The notes beneath the pieces were generated by a model, which had not been told where the DNA came from, ran no database searches, and was given only the letters and a program-made list of their open reading frames with translations. DNA of 10,119 nt, taken from NCBI GenBank assembly GCA_027485005.1, contig JAIXRX010000018.1, positions 1 to 10,119 of the forward strand, in the 5' to 3' direction. Shown here piece after piece: positions 1-6,055 of the stretch (its first letter is position 1; each line of letters starts with the position of its first letter). The position numbers and the translations under genes were made by a program. This stretch comes from Alphaproteobacteria bacterium (GTDB lineage Bacteria; Pseudomonadota; Alphaproteobacteria; Rickettsiales; JAIXRX01).

Positions 1-521
1 AGCCAGCCTGCACCAACAAAGCAATAGCCAGCAGCGAGGCATACTCCTGCCAGCAACCCAAATGCGACAGTGGCCAGCGTTTCATTAAATCCCACAATAT
101 ATAGCCCCAGCATATAGCCCTGCGCCAATGCTGAGATGAGCGATCCCCCCATGAAGCATTTATCCCATAAATGCTTATGGTTCGCTTTTGCCTTGGCGCG
201 GAAATCAAACGATACGCCGCGCAGAATAAGTCCGCCCAGCATCACGGCTGTGGGCAGATATAGCGCAGTGAGAATCACCCCATGCGCCATCGGGAATGCT
301 ACGAGCAAAATACCAACGCCCAGCACCAGCCATGTTTCGTTCGCATCCCAGAAAGGGCCTATGGAGGCGATCATTTTATCTTTTTCCGCATCACTCGCGC
401 GGGTCATTAGCATACCCACACCCAAATCGTAGCCATCGAGAATCACATAGGCGAGGATGGAAATTCCCATCAATGCCATGAATACCAGCGGCAGCCATTG
501 TCCGTTTGCGAAGATTTCCAT
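1..521 (-). CDS. cydB: Cytochrome bd-type quinol oxidase subunit II, N-terminal part (cut by window edge)
   Basis: Subunit II of the cytochrome bd quinol oxidase, an inner-membrane terminal oxidase that passes electrons from quinol to oxygen. Subunit II carries no heme ligands of its own and supports the di-heme centre in CydA. I translated 173 residues by hand from the ATG at 521. Family hallmarks are LDGYDLGVG (about residues 28-36), IGPFWDANETW (about 54-64), LRGVSFDFR (about 100-108) and HLWDKCF (about 117-123), with hydrophobic segments between them. The ATG sits one base after the cydA stop (TAAGATG). An AAGGAAAA stretch inside the end of cydA can serve as ribosome binding site, so the two subunits are probably translationally coupled. 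The C-terminal half lies outside the window, so length and any small CydX-type subunit cannot be judged. The identity is secure; the cioB versus cydB name is a matter of subfamily. Confidence 0.95.
   Translation of the reverse strand, partial: MEIFANGQWLPLVFMALMGISILAYVILDGYDLGVGMLMTRASDAEKDKMIASIGPFWDANETWLVLGVGILLVAFPMAHGVILTALYLPTAVMLGGLILRGVSFDFRAKAKANHKHLWDKCFMGGSLISALAQGYMLGLYIVGFNETLATVAFGLLAGVCLAAGYCFVGAGW
154..176 (-). repeat. Perfect 10-bp inverted repeat inside cydB
   Basis: AAGCATTTAT (154-163) and its exact complement ATAAATGCTT (167-176) are separated by CCC. If G153 is bulged out, three more pairs form (150-152 with 177-179). In the cydB mRNA this would be an AU-rich hairpin with a GGG loop, spanning the codons for the HLWDKCF stretch. 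It may be a real mRNA structure or a by-product of codon choice in a conserved protein segment. Confidence 0.6.
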
Positions 522-522
522 C

Positions 523-1890
523 TTACAGTTTTCCTTCCACCATTTTTTCGACACCGATTGAGGAGAAGGCTTGCTCTGATAACGGGTCGGGCTTCACGCT
601 GGCCTTACGCGCCAGATAAAACACCACGGAGATAAATGCAGCGATTAGCACGGCATAAAGCGTGAGGTACATGGCGAGTGTTGCGCCGATCATACCAGCG
701 GTCACGTTTGTTGCAGCTGCCTGCGCAGTAGTGAGAACGTCATACACAAGATAAGGCTGCCGCCCGATTTCGGTGGTGTACCAGCCTGCCGTGGTGGCGA
801 CCCATCCTGAGAACGCCATGCCCACTAACACATAAGCAAGCCAGCGTTTGGGTTCGCCCTTGCGTTTAATCTGCCATGCGGAAAGCCATGATACGGCAAG
901 CATCAACATGCCCACGCCCACCATGATACGAAATGCGAAAAACACGGGGGCAACTGGTGGATGTTTGCCTTCAAATTCATTCAATCCTTTAATCTCGCCA
1001 TCCCAGCCATGCGTCAGAATCAGACTTGCCAGTTTCGGTATGCCAATTTCATAATCATTGCTGCGCGTTTCTTTATTTGGCACGGCAAACAGCAGCATCG
1101 GAACGCCACGTTCGGTTTCCCACACACCTTCCATCGCCGCCACTTTCGCGGGCTGGTGTTCCAGCGTGTTGAGGCCGTGCATATCACCCACAAAAATCTG
1201 GATGGGAATCAGCAAAGCTGCCGCGTAAATACCCGTTTTCATCGCCGCCATGACACTGGCGCATTTATCACCACGCAGGAAACGGTAGGCCGAAATTCCA
1301 GCAATCAGGAATGCAGCAGTTAAGCCAGATGCCAGCAGCATGTGCGTCAAGCGATACGGCATGGATGGGTTGAAGACGATATTAAACCAGCTGGTTGCAT
1401 GCGCCACGCCATCGCGCATTTCAAAACCAGTGGGTGTGTGCATCCATGAATTAAGCACAATAATCCAGAATGCCGACATGGTGGTGCCAAACGCCACCAG
1501 CACGGTTGCTGTTGTATGTACGCGATTGGAAACCTTGTTGAATCCAAACAGCATAATACCAAGGAATGTTGCTTCCAGAAAAAACGCAGTCAGCACTTCA
1601 TAGGCCAGCAATGGGCCTGCGATATTGCCTACCGCCATCATAAAGCCCGGCCAGTTGGTGCCGAACTGGAATGACATGGTGATGCCAGAAACTACGCCAA
1701 GCGCAAAACACAGCGCAAAAATCTTCACCCAAAACTTATAGGCATCCATCCATTTCGCATCAAGGCTGCGGTTATAGCGAACCTTGAAGAATAGCAGCAT
1801 CCAGCCCAGCGCAATGGTGATAGTAGGAAACAGAATGTGGAAAGTGATATTCGCCCCGAACTGGATGCGGGCGAGCATGAGCGCATCCAT
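523..1890 (-). CDS. cydA: Cytochrome bd-type quinol oxidase subunit I, short Q-loop (CIO-like)
   Basis: Heme-bearing, quinol-oxidising subunit of the cytochrome bd oxidase in the inner membrane. Counting from the ATG at 1890 (455 aa), expected ligands are present: H18 (heme b595/d side), H183 and M323 (heme b558, in FRIMVG), acidic E98 and E106, Q-loop K249 and E254, then W370, E374 and R377. Equivalents in E. coli are H19, H186, M393, E99, E107, K252, E257, W441, E445 and R448. The protein is much shorter than E. coli CydA (522 aa) because the Q-loop is short, as in the cyanide-insensitive (CIO) and Gram-positive type enzymes. The GRQPW signature reads GRQPY (Y380). Start choice: GTG (1893) and ATG (1890) are adjacent. 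AAGGAG at 1904-1899 lies 8 bases before the ATG and 5 before the GTG, so I favour ATG. Either start overlaps the end of the upstream regulator gene, so the two are co-transcribed. Confidence 0.96.
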   Translation of the reverse strand: MDALMLARIQFGANITFHILFPTITIALGWMLLFFKVRYNRSLDAKWMDAYKFWVKIFALCFALGVVSGITMSFQFGTNWPGFMMAVGNIAGPLLAYEVLTAFFLEATFLGIMLFGFNKVSNRVHTTATVLVAFGTTMSAFWIIVLNSWMHTPTGFEMRDGVAHATSWFNIVFNPSMPYRLTHMLLASGLTAAFLIAGISAYRFLRGDKCASVMAAMKTGIYAAALLIPIQIFVGDMHGLNTLEHQPAKVAAMEGVWETERGVPMLLFAVPNKETRSNDYEIGIPKLASLILTHGWDGEIKGLNEFEGKHPPVAPVFFAFRIMVGVGMLMLAVSWLSAWQIKRKGEPKRWLAYVLVGMAFSGWVATTAGWYTTEIGRQPYLVYDVLTTAQAAATNVTAGMIGATLAMYLTLYAVLIAAFISVVFYLARKASVKPDPLSEQAFSSIGVEKMVEGKL

Positions 1891-2462
1891 CACCGCTTCT
1901 CCTTCTTATCTTTCCCGCCCGAAATCAGCTTTATTTTGTCTTTCATCTCATAGAGCCGATATACCTTCGAGCCGAGCTTTAGCAAGTTCACCAGCCGTTC
2001 CGTATCCATCTTTTGCATGTCCTGATACCAGCCGGTGAGCATCTCAATCAGGTCGTGCATCTCGCGCATTTTAGCTTGCGCATGTTTTTCCTCGGCGCTT
2101 GATGGATTTTCCAGCATGACATCGCGCAGCATGGAGAGTGTTGGCTCAATCTCGCGCTTACGGCGTTCCTCCACCAACGTGCGCACAATTTCCCAGATGT
2201 CCTCTGGCGTGGTGAAGTAATCGCGTCTATCGTTCGGAAGGTGCTTCAGCCGAATCAGTTGCCAGCTATCAAGTTCCTTGAGTCCCATGCTAACATTCGA
2301 GCGCGAAAAGCCTAATGCTTCGGCAATATCTTCCGCATTCAACGGCTTCGGCGAGAGATAAAGCAGTGCATACATTTGCCCGACGGTACGGTTAATGCCC
2401 CAGCGGCTGCCCATTTCGCCAAAGTGAAGTACGAAAGATTGAATTAGTGGCGGCAGATTCAT
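1890..2462 (-). CDS. GbsR/MarR-family winged-helix transcriptional regulator
   Basis: Predicted cytoplasmic DNA-binding protein of 190 aa. The N-terminal part (about residues 25-90) has the winged-helix pattern typical of the GbsR branch of MarR proteins: GQMYALLYLSPKPLNAEDIA, then the recognition helix around GFSRSNVSMGLKEL (51-64), then a wing with NDRRDYF (77-83). The C-terminal half is helical and charged (EERRKREIEPTL, EEKHAQAKMREM), suggesting a dimerisation region, and ends in a Lys/Arg-rich tail. It is the first gene of an operon with cydA and cydB: its TGA stop (1892-1890) overlaps the cydA start. A perfect palindrome over its own promoter makes autoregulation of the whole operon likely. 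GbsR proteins in Bacillus respond to choline; here the context points to respiratory control, but the signal cannot be read from sequence. The ribosome binding site is weak (AGAGAA). Confidence 0.9.
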   Translation of the reverse strand: MNLPPLIQSFVLHFGEMGSRWGINRTVGQMYALLYLSPKPLNAEDIAEALGFSRSNVSMGLKELDSWQLIRLKHLPNDRRDYFTTPEDIWEIVRTLVEERRKREIEPTLSMLRDVMLENPSSAEEKHAQAKMREMHDLIEMLTGWYQDMQKMDTERLVNLLKLGSKVYRLYEMKDKIKLISGGKDKKEKR

Positions 2463-2478
2463 GACGTTCTCTAATTTC

Positions 2479-2497
2479 AGTAATTTCTGAAATTACT
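2479..2497. promoter_or_regulatory. Probable operator: perfect 9-1-9 palindrome
   Basis: AGTAATTTC (2479-2487), one centre base, then GAAATTACT (2489-2497): a perfect 19-bp inverted repeat. A second, overlapping 8-6-8 repeat (AATTTCAG 2473-2480 with CTGAAATT 2487-2494) shares part of it. The palindrome covers the last three bases of the -10 box and the expected transcription start, the classic place for a repressor to block polymerase. The nearest candidate binder is the GbsR/MarR protein encoded immediately downstream; dimeric winged-helix proteins commonly bind sites of this size. The assignment is inference from position and symmetry. Confidence 0.65.
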
Positions 2498-2522
2498 ATA
2501 ATCAAGATATTTAATTTGTCCA
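2495..2522 (-). promoter_or_regulatory. Promoter of the gbsR-like/cydAB operon
   Basis: On the minus strand, TGGACA (2522-2517; 5 of 6 to TTGACA) is followed after 16 bases by TATAGT (2500-2495; 5 of 6 to TATAAT). The expected start point is near 2488, giving a leader of about 26 bases before the ATG at 2462. The site overlaps the palindrome at 2479-2497. Confidence 0.65.
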
Positions 2523-2580
2523 TAGCCGAAAGAATAATAGAACAAGGTATATTTAAGTGGGTAATTTGAGCTGATTTCTT

Positions 2581-3222
2581 TTATTCGTGGGCATGCATTT
2601 TAATAAATGAATGAACCGCTTGCTGGCAGTATTTTTGTATCTCTTCTTTTGTTGGTTTTGGTGGAATATTCATCATCAGCCGAAAGCATATGTCAGACCC
2701 TTTGATAAGCGCGCCAAAGACATGAGTAGAATAGACAGGATCAGGAACATATAACTTTTTTTTCTTATGAAGGCGCTCCAAGTGCCCTGCAATCATGCCT
2801 TTAACGCGTGCAGGCCCAGTCTTGTAGAATGTCAGAATCAAATTTTTATTTTTATTGGCTTCTGCCATCAACAGGCGCTCAATATTTCGAGCGTCATCAC
2901 TGATAATTAAGTTAATGAGCCCATACGCAATTTTATACAGAGATTCTTCCAGCGGATATTTATCGAAATCGCCAAAGAAAGAATCAGGAATATATTCCTG
3001 ACACTTGTTTTGAATAACGGCGGCAAACAAGGCGTCTTTGTTCTCAAAGCGCGAATAAAGGGTGAGCTTGGAAACCCCAAGCTGACGAGCAATATGCTCC
3101 ATTGTAGTGGCATGCAGCCCATGCGACATAAAGAGCTCTGTTGCCACAGCAATAATCTCGTCATGCCTCCTCTCGTTACGAGGTCTGCCACGTTTTTTAG
3201 CGGTGTCACTATATTTGGTCAT
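2581..3222 (-). CDS. TetR/AcrR-family transcriptional repressor, divergent from the exporter operon
   Basis: Predicted 213-aa cytoplasmic repressor. The N-terminus has a basic arm (KKRGRPR, residues 9-15) and then the TetR DNA-binding domain: DEIIAVATELFMSHGLHATT (21-40) and the helix-turn-helix MEHIARQLGVSKLTLYSRF (41-59), followed by NKDALF (61-66). The remaining roughly 145 residues are the variable ligand-binding and dimerisation domain, somewhat like the AefR-type C-terminal domain; no ligand can be deduced. It is transcribed away from the four exporter genes across a short region with paired operator-like sites. The usual arrangement is that it represses them until the exported compound or a related ligand binds. 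The start ATG at 3222 has no visible Shine-Dalgarno sequence but is the only start that keeps the basic arm. The sampled base composition (35% GC in one 60-base line) is lower than in the exporter genes. No clear terminator follows it before the gbsR promoter. Confidence 0.93.
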   Translation of the reverse strand: MTKYSDTAKKRGRPRNERRHDEIIAVATELFMSHGLHATTMEHIARQLGVSKLTLYSRFENKDALFAAVIQNKCQEYIPDSFFGDFDKYPLEESLYKIAYGLINLIISDDARNIERLLMAEANKNKNLILTFYKTGPARVKGMIAGHLERLHKKKKLYVPDPVYSTHVFGALIKGSDICFRLMMNIPPKPTKEEIQKYCQQAVHSFIKMHAHE

Positions 3223-3229
3223 AATTATG

Positions 3230-3244
3230 GTACTTGACAGTATT
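3230..3244. promoter_or_regulatory. Operator-like site 1 around the -35 box
   Basis: GTAC-TTG-ACAGTA, containing the half-symmetric core TAC-N6-GTA in which the six central bases are the -35 hexamer itself. It matches site 2 (3263-3278) in the pattern GTAC-N3-ACAGTA in the same orientation, 34 bases apart. It is a probable TetR-family binding site; bound protein would cover the -35 box. ATGGTAC (3227-3233) also forms a 7-bp inverted repeat with GTACCAT (3264-3270). Confidence 0.5.
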
Positions 3245-3262
3245 GTATATAATATTTATTAT
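3234..3262 (+). promoter_or_regulatory. Strong promoter for the exporter operon
   Basis: A perfect -35 TTGACA (3234-3239), a 17-base spacer and a -10 TATTAT (3257-3262; 5 of 6). The expected start near 3269 gives a leader of about 24 bases before the ATG at 3293. The spacer and -10 lie in a 7-2-7 palindrome (3248-3263), so the opposite strand carries a perfect TATAAT at 3263-3258. That may serve the divergent tetR gene, but no good -35 for it is visible. A promoter this close to consensus would need repression to be silent. Confidence 0.75.
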
Positions 3263-3278
3263 AGTACCATACAGTACT
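3263..3278. promoter_or_regulatory. Operator-like site 2 over the transcription start
   Basis: AGTAC-N6-GTACT is a perfect 5-6-5 inverted repeat, starting one base after the -10 box and covering the expected start near 3269. It is the better symmetric of the two related sites in this intergenic region. The likely binder is the divergently encoded TetR protein; this is inferred from position and symmetry. Confidence 0.55.
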
Positions 3279-3292
3279 TAATTAGGCAAGAT

Positions 3293-4432
3293 ATGCGTAA
3301 CGTCGCTCTAAAAATGTTAATCGGAGACAAAGCCAAATATATTGGCCTTGTATTTGGCGTTACGTTCGCCACGCTGCTTATTTCCCAGCAGGTATCCATA
3401 TTTATAGGCATCATGTCGCGCACAGCAGGCTCTATCCATGCGGTATCTGAAGCGGATATATGGGTTATGGATACTCGTGTGCGCTACATTGATGAAGTAG
3501 AGCCAATGCGGGATGTTGAACTAACAAATGTTCGCTCTGTTCCTGGCGTGAAATGGGCGGTGCCATTTTATAAAGGACTCACGACTATCCGAATGCCAGA
3601 TGGCCTTACGCAGCAAGTACAGCTTATTGGCGTGGATGATGTGAGTCTGATTGGCTTGTGCGCGTCGATGGTGATGGGAGATACAAAGTCCATATTAAAT
3701 CCACAAAGCGCCATCATGGATAGTAACGGGTTCAAATTCACCTGGCCTGGAGAACCTCTTTCATTGGGCAAATATGTCGAATTAAATGATAATCGCCTTA
3801 TCATTAATGGAATTTGTGATGCCCAGCCAACATTTCTGACATTTCCGATTGTCTATGTGACCTATAATAGTGCCATGGAAATGACTCCACCACAGCGCAA
3901 CAAGATGCCTTTCATTCTAGTGAAGGCCAGCGACGATAAGAATATTCAGTTACTTAAAAATACCATTCAGGAGCGCACAGGATTGCAAGCGCTGACAAGG
4001 GAAGAATTCGCATGGCGTAGCATCAACTACTATCTTGAACGCACGGGTATTCCTATTAATTTTGGTATTACCATTATGCTTGGAGTTATTATCGGAGGGG
4101 CAATCACTGCTCAGACCTTCTATATTTTTGTAGTTGAAAACCTCAAGCAATTTGCTGCCATGAAAGCTATTGGCGTAACAAATCGGCAGCTTTTCAAGAT
4201 TGTCGTCACACAAGCATCTGTTGTGTATGTGCTCGGTTACAGCCTTGGAATTGGTCTGACTGCATTATTTTTCTTTATGACAAAGGATGCCCCTGCCCTA
4301 AAAGGTTTCGTATTGCATTGGCAGGTGATGGCAGGTGCAGCATGCCTTATCGCTGTTATCATCTTGTGCTCTATACTTTTCAGTTTACGCAAAGTATTCC
4401 GCCTTGATCCCGCATTGGTCTTTAGGGGATAA
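3293..4432 (+). CDS. ABC exporter permease, DevC-like (FtsX/MacB-type fold)
   Basis: Inner-membrane permease of a type VII (MacB/FtsX-like) ABC transporter, 379 aa. It has a short cytoplasmic start (MRNVALKMLIGDKAKY), TM1 about residues 16-40, a large periplasmic domain about 41-250 (including VSEADIWVMD and PGVKWAVPFYKG), then TM2 about 256-280, TM3 about 304-328 and TM4 about 342-365. The cytoplasmic ENLKQFAAMKAIG (282-294) is the coupling segment expected to contact the ATPase. Length and the N-terminal ALKML-GD-AKY-GLVFG pattern resemble DevC proteins more than full-length MacB, which carries a fused ATPase. The frame is open back to 3107, but that part overlaps tetR and its promoter; the ATG at 3293 follows the promoter by a normal leader and starts the conserved sequence. 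It ends one base before the ATPase gene. Proteins of this class move substrate mechanically from the periplasmic side rather than through the membrane; the substrate here is unknown. Confidence 0.92.
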   Translation: MRNVALKMLIGDKAKYIGLVFGVTFATLLISQQVSIFIGIMSRTAGSIHAVSEADIWVMDTRVRYIDEVEPMRDVELTNVRSVPGVKWAVPFYKGLTTIRMPDGLTQQVQLIGVDDVSLIGLCASMVMGDTKSILNPQSAIMDSNGFKFTWPGEPLSLGKYVELNDNRLIINGICDAQPTFLTFPIVYVTYNSAMEMTPPQRNKMPFILVKASDDKNIQLLKNTIQERTGLQALTREEFAWRSINYYLERTGIPINFGITIMLGVIIGGAITAQTFYIFVVENLKQFAAMKAIGVTNRQLFKIVVTQASVVYVLGYSLGIGLTALFFFMTKDAPALKGFVLHWQVMAGAACLIAVIILCSILFSLRKVFRLDPALVFRG

Positions 4433-4433
4433 C

Positions 4434-5147
4434 ATGGCTATTTCGATTTCTATACAACACATCAATAAAGACTTCCCAGTTGGCGATGATTCAATACGAG
4501 TACTGCATGATGTGTCAGCGGATATTCGCCAAGGGGAACTAACTATGTTGGTAGGCCCCTCTGGATGTGGAAAAACAACGCTGATTTCAATTATTTCCGG
4601 CATCCTATCTGCAACGGATGGTGAGATCACTCTTGATGGCCAAAGACTGAATAATATGAGTGACACAAAAAAAGTTCTATTTCGGCGAGAAAATATTGGG
4701 TTTATTTTCCAGCAATATAATCTGCTTCCTGCACTAACGGTCGCAGAGAACGCCGCAATGCCCTTGCTTGCCGCAGGCATTCCTGAAGCGGAGGCTGTAC
4801 GTCGCGCAACCGCGACTCTAGAAGATATTGGCATGCAGGGACAGACAGAAAAATTACCTCGTCAGCTTTCTGGTGGTCAACAACAGCGAGTGGCGATTGC
4901 ACGCGCCTTGGTTCATAATCCAAAACTGATTGTTTGCGACGAGCCCACCGCCGCATTGGACGCTAAAACTGGCCAGGCTGTTATGCAAATACTCCGCGAC
5001 ATCGCGAGTCATAAAGATCGTACAGTATTAATTGTAACCCACGACAATCGAATTTTTCATTTTGCAGATCGTATTCTGGAAATGAGTGATGGCCGAATTA
5101 CGGGCGATTACAGCGGACAAGAATTTATGCATAAGGAGCATCTATGA
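4434..5147 (+). CDS. ABC exporter ATP-binding protein, DevA/LolD/MacB-type
   Basis: Cytoplasmic ATPase of the exporter, 237 aa. All motifs are intact: Walker A GPSGCGKTT (41-49), Q-loop in FQQYNLLP (92-99), signature LSGGQ (145-149), Walker B LIVCDEP with catalytic E170, D-loop AALD (173-176) and H-loop H203. The closest group is the LolD/MacB/DevA family, which pairs with FtsX-like permeases such as the one encoded upstream. The ATG at 4434 is one base after the permease stop, with AGGGG about 6 bases before it. The frame extends upstream to 4335 but that part overlaps the permease and lacks family similarity. Its stop overlaps the next start as ATGA (5144-5147), which implies coupled translation. 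Confidence 0.96.
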   Translation: MAISISIQHINKDFPVGDDSIRVLHDVSADIRQGELTMLVGPSGCGKTTLISIISGILSATDGEITLDGQRLNNMSDTKKVLFRRENIGFIFQQYNLLPALTVAENAAMPLLAAGIPEAEAVRRATATLEDIGMQGQTEKLPRQLSGGQQQRVAIARALVHNPKLIVCDEPTAALDAKTGQAVMQILRDIASHKDRTVLIVTHDNRIFHFADRILEMSDGRITGDYSGQEFMHKEHL

Positions 5148-6055
5148 CAACATTCTCAATCATGAAGAGAAATTGGAAACTTCCACTCATTGCCGGAGCA
5201 GGAATAGTCTTCGCTTTTGTTTCGGTACTGTCTCGACCAGTAGCAGAAGAACATAAGCCTCTAATCACCCCTCCTTCTACTACATTTGACCAGTCTATCG
5301 CAGGCATTGGGGTGATTGAGCCAAGCAGTGAAGTTATTTCGATTGGTACGGAATTATCCGGCATTGTACGTGAAGTACATGTTAAAGTAGGCGATAATGT
5401 AAAAAAATCGACCCCTCTCTTTTCCTTAGATCAGCGCGACATTGATGCGCAGATTGCTATTTTTGAATCGTCCCTTGCAGTCGCAAAAGCACAGCTTGCG
5501 GATGCCGAGTCGCAGTATGCAATCATCAACAGCATAAAAGATAAACGCGCCATAGCAAAAGATGACTACAATAAGCGTAAACATGCCAAACAAATTGCTA
5601 CAGCCAGAATTCAAGAAATTCACGCACAAATGAATCAGGCAAAAATTACTAAAGAACGCATGCATGTAAAAGCTCCGATTACGGGACAGATATTAGAGAT
5701 AAATATTCGTCCGGGTGAATATGCGAATATTGGTAACCTCTCAAACCCTTTGATGATGATGGGGAATATGGAAACCATCCATGTACGCGTTGAAATTGAT
5801 GAAGAAAGCGCTGCAAGGATTAAGCCTGAAAGCCCTGCAAAGGCTTCGATACGAGGCAAGCCCAACGATTTATTCCCACTAAAATTTGTTCGCTTTGAGC
5901 CTTATGTTCGTCCGAAACAAAATCTGGCCAATACAGGACAGCGCATTGATACAAGGGTCTTGAGAATCATTTATGCACTACCACAATCAGAAGATAGATT
6001 TTTTGCTGGCCAGCAAATGGACGTGTATATTGAGGAAGGTGGGCAAGCGGAATGA
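5144..6055 (+). CDS. Periplasmic adaptor (HlyD/DevB-like membrane fusion protein)
   Basis: Adaptor linking the inner-membrane ABC complex to the outer-membrane channel, 303 aa. The N-terminal membrane anchor is about residues 13-30. The first half of the lipoyl-like domain is about 63-97 (SGIVREVHVKVGDNV); an alpha-helical hairpin is about 98-170, rich in Ala, Gln and Lys; the second lipoyl half is about 172-195 (VKAPITGQI, RPGEYA). Then come a beta-barrel with VRVEIDEE (214-221) and a C-terminal domain with TRVLRIIYALP and FFAGQQMDVYIEE (287-299). The helical hairpin, at about 70 residues, seems short for a DevB-type adaptor, which may mean the outer-membrane partner reaches deeper. AAGGAG lies 5 bases before the ATG. 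Both ends overlap neighbours as ATGA, so the order permease, ATPase, adaptor, outer-membrane protein is one coupled unit. Cyanobacterial devBCA has a different gene order. Confidence 0.93.
   Translation: MTTFSIMKRNWKLPLIAGAGIVFAFVSVLSRPVAEEHKPLITPPSTTFDQSIAGIGVIEPSSEVISIGTELSGIVREVHVKVGDNVKKSTPLFSLDQRDIDAQIAIFESSLAVAKAQLADAESQYAIINSIKDKRAIAKDDYNKRKHAKQIATARIQEIHAQMNQAKITKERMHVKAPITGQILEINIRPGEYANIGNLSNPLMMMGNMETIHVRVEIDEESAARIKPESPAKASIRGKPNDLFPLKFVRFEPYVRPKQNLANTGQRIDTRVLRIIYALPQSEDRFFAGQQMDVYIEEGGQAE

Noticed and set aside
2463..2580. Intrinsic terminator for tetR
   Set aside because: No stem followed by a T-run is visible on the minus strand after 2581; the palindrome here fits an operator better.
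3065..3083. 7-bp inverted repeat AGCTTGG/CCAAGCT inside tetR
   Set aside because: Arms of this length are expected by chance in 10 kb, and the site lies in the constrained helix-turn-helix coding region.
3107..3292. In-frame 62-residue N-terminal extension of the permease
   Set aside because: It overlaps tetR coding sequence and the promoter that drives the operon; the conserved permease sequence and a normal leader start at the ATG at 3293.
4335..4433. In-frame 33-residue N-terminal extension of the ATPase
   Set aside because: It lies inside the permease gene; the ATG at 4434 has a good ribosome binding site and begins the family-typical sequence.
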